From positions 1-7,121 of the forward strand of contig DXSD01000095.1 of the NCBI GenBank assembly GCA_019410665.1: a DNA stretch of 7,121 nucleotides. The letters run 5' to 3'. This DNA comes from Fusobacterium sp. GTDB lineage: Bacteria > Fusobacteriota > Fusobacteriia > Fusobacteriales > Fusobacteriaceae. The translations under genes and the position numbers were made by a program. The notes beneath the pieces were generated by a model. The model ran no database searches. It had not been told where the DNA came from and saw only the letters and a list, made by a program, of their open reading frames with translations. Below, in pieces: positions 5,654 through 7,121 of this stretch (the first letter of the stretch is position 1; every line of letters starts with the position of its first letter).

Positions 5654-7121
5654 CTAGTTTACATATCTAAACTCTACCCTTTTTCCTTCAAAAACTATTG
5701 CAATTTTTACTATATCCTTTATTCCATTTTTTTCTAAATCCGCTTCATAATAAGTTTCTATCAGTTGCTTTTTAGCTTCCTCTAACTTTTTCTCTATACT
5801 CTCTCCCTTTTTTACAGATTTTAACTCCATAATATACCCTGTCTTAGTCTTATTCAAAGGTCTTAATACAATATCAGGTCTACCATATCCACTCTCTTGG
5901 TTAGAATTTACTATGTAATCACTTCTCATACTTGTGAAAAATCCTAGTAAGAACATATGATAAGGATTCTCGTATGGAGAACTGATATCATAGGAGCTAA
6001 GATATTGAGCTATAAGTTTACTAAAAGCTTTTTCAAATCCTTTTAAATCCCTATCTATTAAAGAAAATTTAACATCATCAATATCTATACTATCTTTAAA
6101 AATTATCTCAATAAAAGTATTATGGAAAAAAGATGTAATTTCCTTGTTAGGTATTCTAATTGTAAAAACATTATCAGCTATCTCTTTTTTAATTGTCAGA
6201 TAACCAGAGTACAACATCAATGAGAATATCTCATTTGTATTAAGATCTCTATGTACCTCTACATTTGGATTTATCCTTACTCTTATCTCCTCTTGATTGA
6301 AAAGTCTTTCTAAACTATCAAAAATATCTCTACCACTCTTTCTCAATATCTCTCTAATCAGATAGTTCGAGGAAGTATTTACCCAATAAGTAGTAAGTTT
6401 TTTATTTTCAAGATAATTTAATATACTCCAAGGATTATAAATCTGTACACTTCCAAAAGTATATCCATTATACCACTCTTTTACATCTTCAAGATTATAT
6501 TCAACATTATAATATTTTAGAGCTTTCTCAACTTCATTCTCAAGTAGTCCAAAATATTCTTCATATCTTTTTGTATTTAAAATACTATCTGTTGTAAAAT
6601 TATTTAAATCTGAAAATATCCCAGCTTGAGCTACTCTTATTATTCCAGTAAGTACTCCCATCTGTAAATTAACATTAGATTTTAAAGCTCCACCATAGAA
6701 AGTTTTAAAAAATTGTAGAGCCTCATTGTAGTACCCAAACTCATGGGCAGTGAGTAGTGGTGTATCATACTCATCTATCAAAAGAATAACTTTTTGTTTA
6801 TAATAGTTATTTAAGCACTCTATTAAAAATTTTAGAGAGTTGCTATAATCTTCATCTTTTCTCTTCCAAAGATTGTCAAAAATCTCAATATCTCTTTCAT
6901 TTAAACTCTCTCTTAAATACTCATGCTGGTTGAATAAATCCGAAATTAAAGTTTTTATTTGAGTATACATGCTCTCAATATTATTTCCTTTAATCTCCTT
7001 GAGAGTGAGAAATATAACTGGATATTTTCCCTGTTCCTCTATCATTGGAGAATTTTCTATATACAGCCCATCAAAAAGTTTTCTATTCTCCTCTTTCTCT
7101 CTTATATCAAAAAAATATTTC
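5654..7121 (-). CDS. AAA-ATPase-like protein with C-terminal PD-(D/E)XK nuclease domain (N terminus outside window)
   Basis: The frame is open from the window edge. An ATG at 7045 is internal: the 25 codons before it (KYFFDIREKE onwards, to YIENSP) match the usual run of this family, so the real start and the Walker A loop lie beyond 7121. Of 488 visible residues, VILLIDEYDTPL (111-122, Asp116-Glu117) is Walker B, GVLTGIIRVA (155-164) the sensor-like strand, and WYNGYTFG (217-224) with YNPWSIL (228-234) are family hallmarks. The C-terminal nuclease shows GYGRPDIVL (411-419, Asp416) and YIMELKSV (429-436, Glu432, Lys434), an intact D-ExK core. The layout fits the AAA-ATPase-like plus PDDEXK_9 families, abundant in anaerobes and of unsettled function. 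Its stop is 19 bases before hsdR, suggesting one transcript and a possible defence-linked role. Such genes also occur as isolated multicopy genes, so the pairing may be fortuitous. Confidence 0.88.
   Translation of the reverse strand, partial: KYFFDIREKEENRKLFDGLYIENSPMIEEQGKYPVIFLTLKEIKGNNIESMYTQIKTLISDLFNQHEYLRESLNERDIEIFDNLWKRKDEDYSNSLKFLIECLNNYYKQKVILLIDEYDTPLLTAHEFGYYNEALQFFKTFYGGALKSNVNLQMGVLTGIIRVAQAGIFSDLNNFTTDSILNTKRYEEYFGLLENEVEKALKYYNVEYNLEDVKEWYNGYTFGSVQIYNPWSILNYLENKKLTTYWVNTSSNYLIREILRKSGRDIFDSLERLFNQEEIRVRINPNVEVHRDLNTNEIFSLMLYSGYLTIKKEIADNVFTIRIPNKEITSFFHNTFIEIIFKDSIDIDDVKFSLIDRDLKGFEKAFSKLIAQYLSSYDISSPYENPYHMFLLGFFTSMRSDYIVNSNQESGYGRPDIVLRPLNKTKTGYIMELKSVKKGESIEKKLEEAKKQLIETYYEADLEKNGIKDIVKIAIVFEGKRVEFRYVN

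Noticed and set aside
7043..7045. ATG at 7045 as the start of the ATPase-nuclease gene
   Set aside because: The frame stays open to the window edge and the preceding 25 codons carry family-typical sequence, while no ribosome binding site stands before this ATG.

Overview
The window is AT-rich, with A/T-biased codons (AGA for Arg, ATA for Ile), short intergenic gaps and strong AGGAGG-type ribosome binding sites. This suggests a low-GC anaerobe, most like Fusobacterium by overall feel, though Clostridia cannot be excluded from sequence alone.

Left part (1-1310): the last 12 codons of an unidentified plus-strand gene run off the left edge. It converges on a complete minus-strand gene for a PLP-dependent trans-sulfuration enzyme, best matched to MetC-type cystathionine beta-lyase. 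The metC-like gene has a leader of about 170 nt with a plausible promoter at 1486-1515 and a 20-codon ORF of unknown meaning.

Middle part (1584-2296): a complete type II toxin-antitoxin operon, hicA (mRNA interferase) then hicB (antitoxin with a C-terminal ribbon-helix-helix). It has a consensus TTGACA-17-TATAAT promoter, a perfect inverted repeat that swallows the hicA stop codon, and a strong Rho-independent terminator. A second hairpin just beyond serves the opposite strand.

Intergenic part (2297-2613): no gene, but dense in structure. It holds a short block reading as the end of guaA on the minus strand (V-E-W-E-stop), enclosed by 8-bp inverted repeats; a 12-bp inverted repeat; and a perfect tandem 11-bp direct repeat about 100 bp to the right. 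I infer a possible att site of a tyrosine-recombinase element inserted at the 3' end of guaA. On that reading the island starts near 2422 and runs rightwards, with the intact guaA and an integrase beyond the right edge.

Right part (2614-7121): two minus-strand genes 19 nt apart, transcribed leftwards. The upstream one is an AAA-ATPase-like protein with a C-terminal PD-(D/E)XK nuclease domain, cut at its N terminus by the window edge. The downstream one is a complete 1006-residue HsdR, the restriction/translocase subunit of a type I restriction-modification system. HsdM and HsdS are not in the window and would be expected further upstream (to the right). The tight spacing suggests that the ATPase-nuclease is co-transcribed with the type I system, making the right half a defence-type accessory module. 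No wholly new system is proven; the best candidates for follow-up are the ATPase-nuclease/HsdR pairing and the att-like intergenic region.
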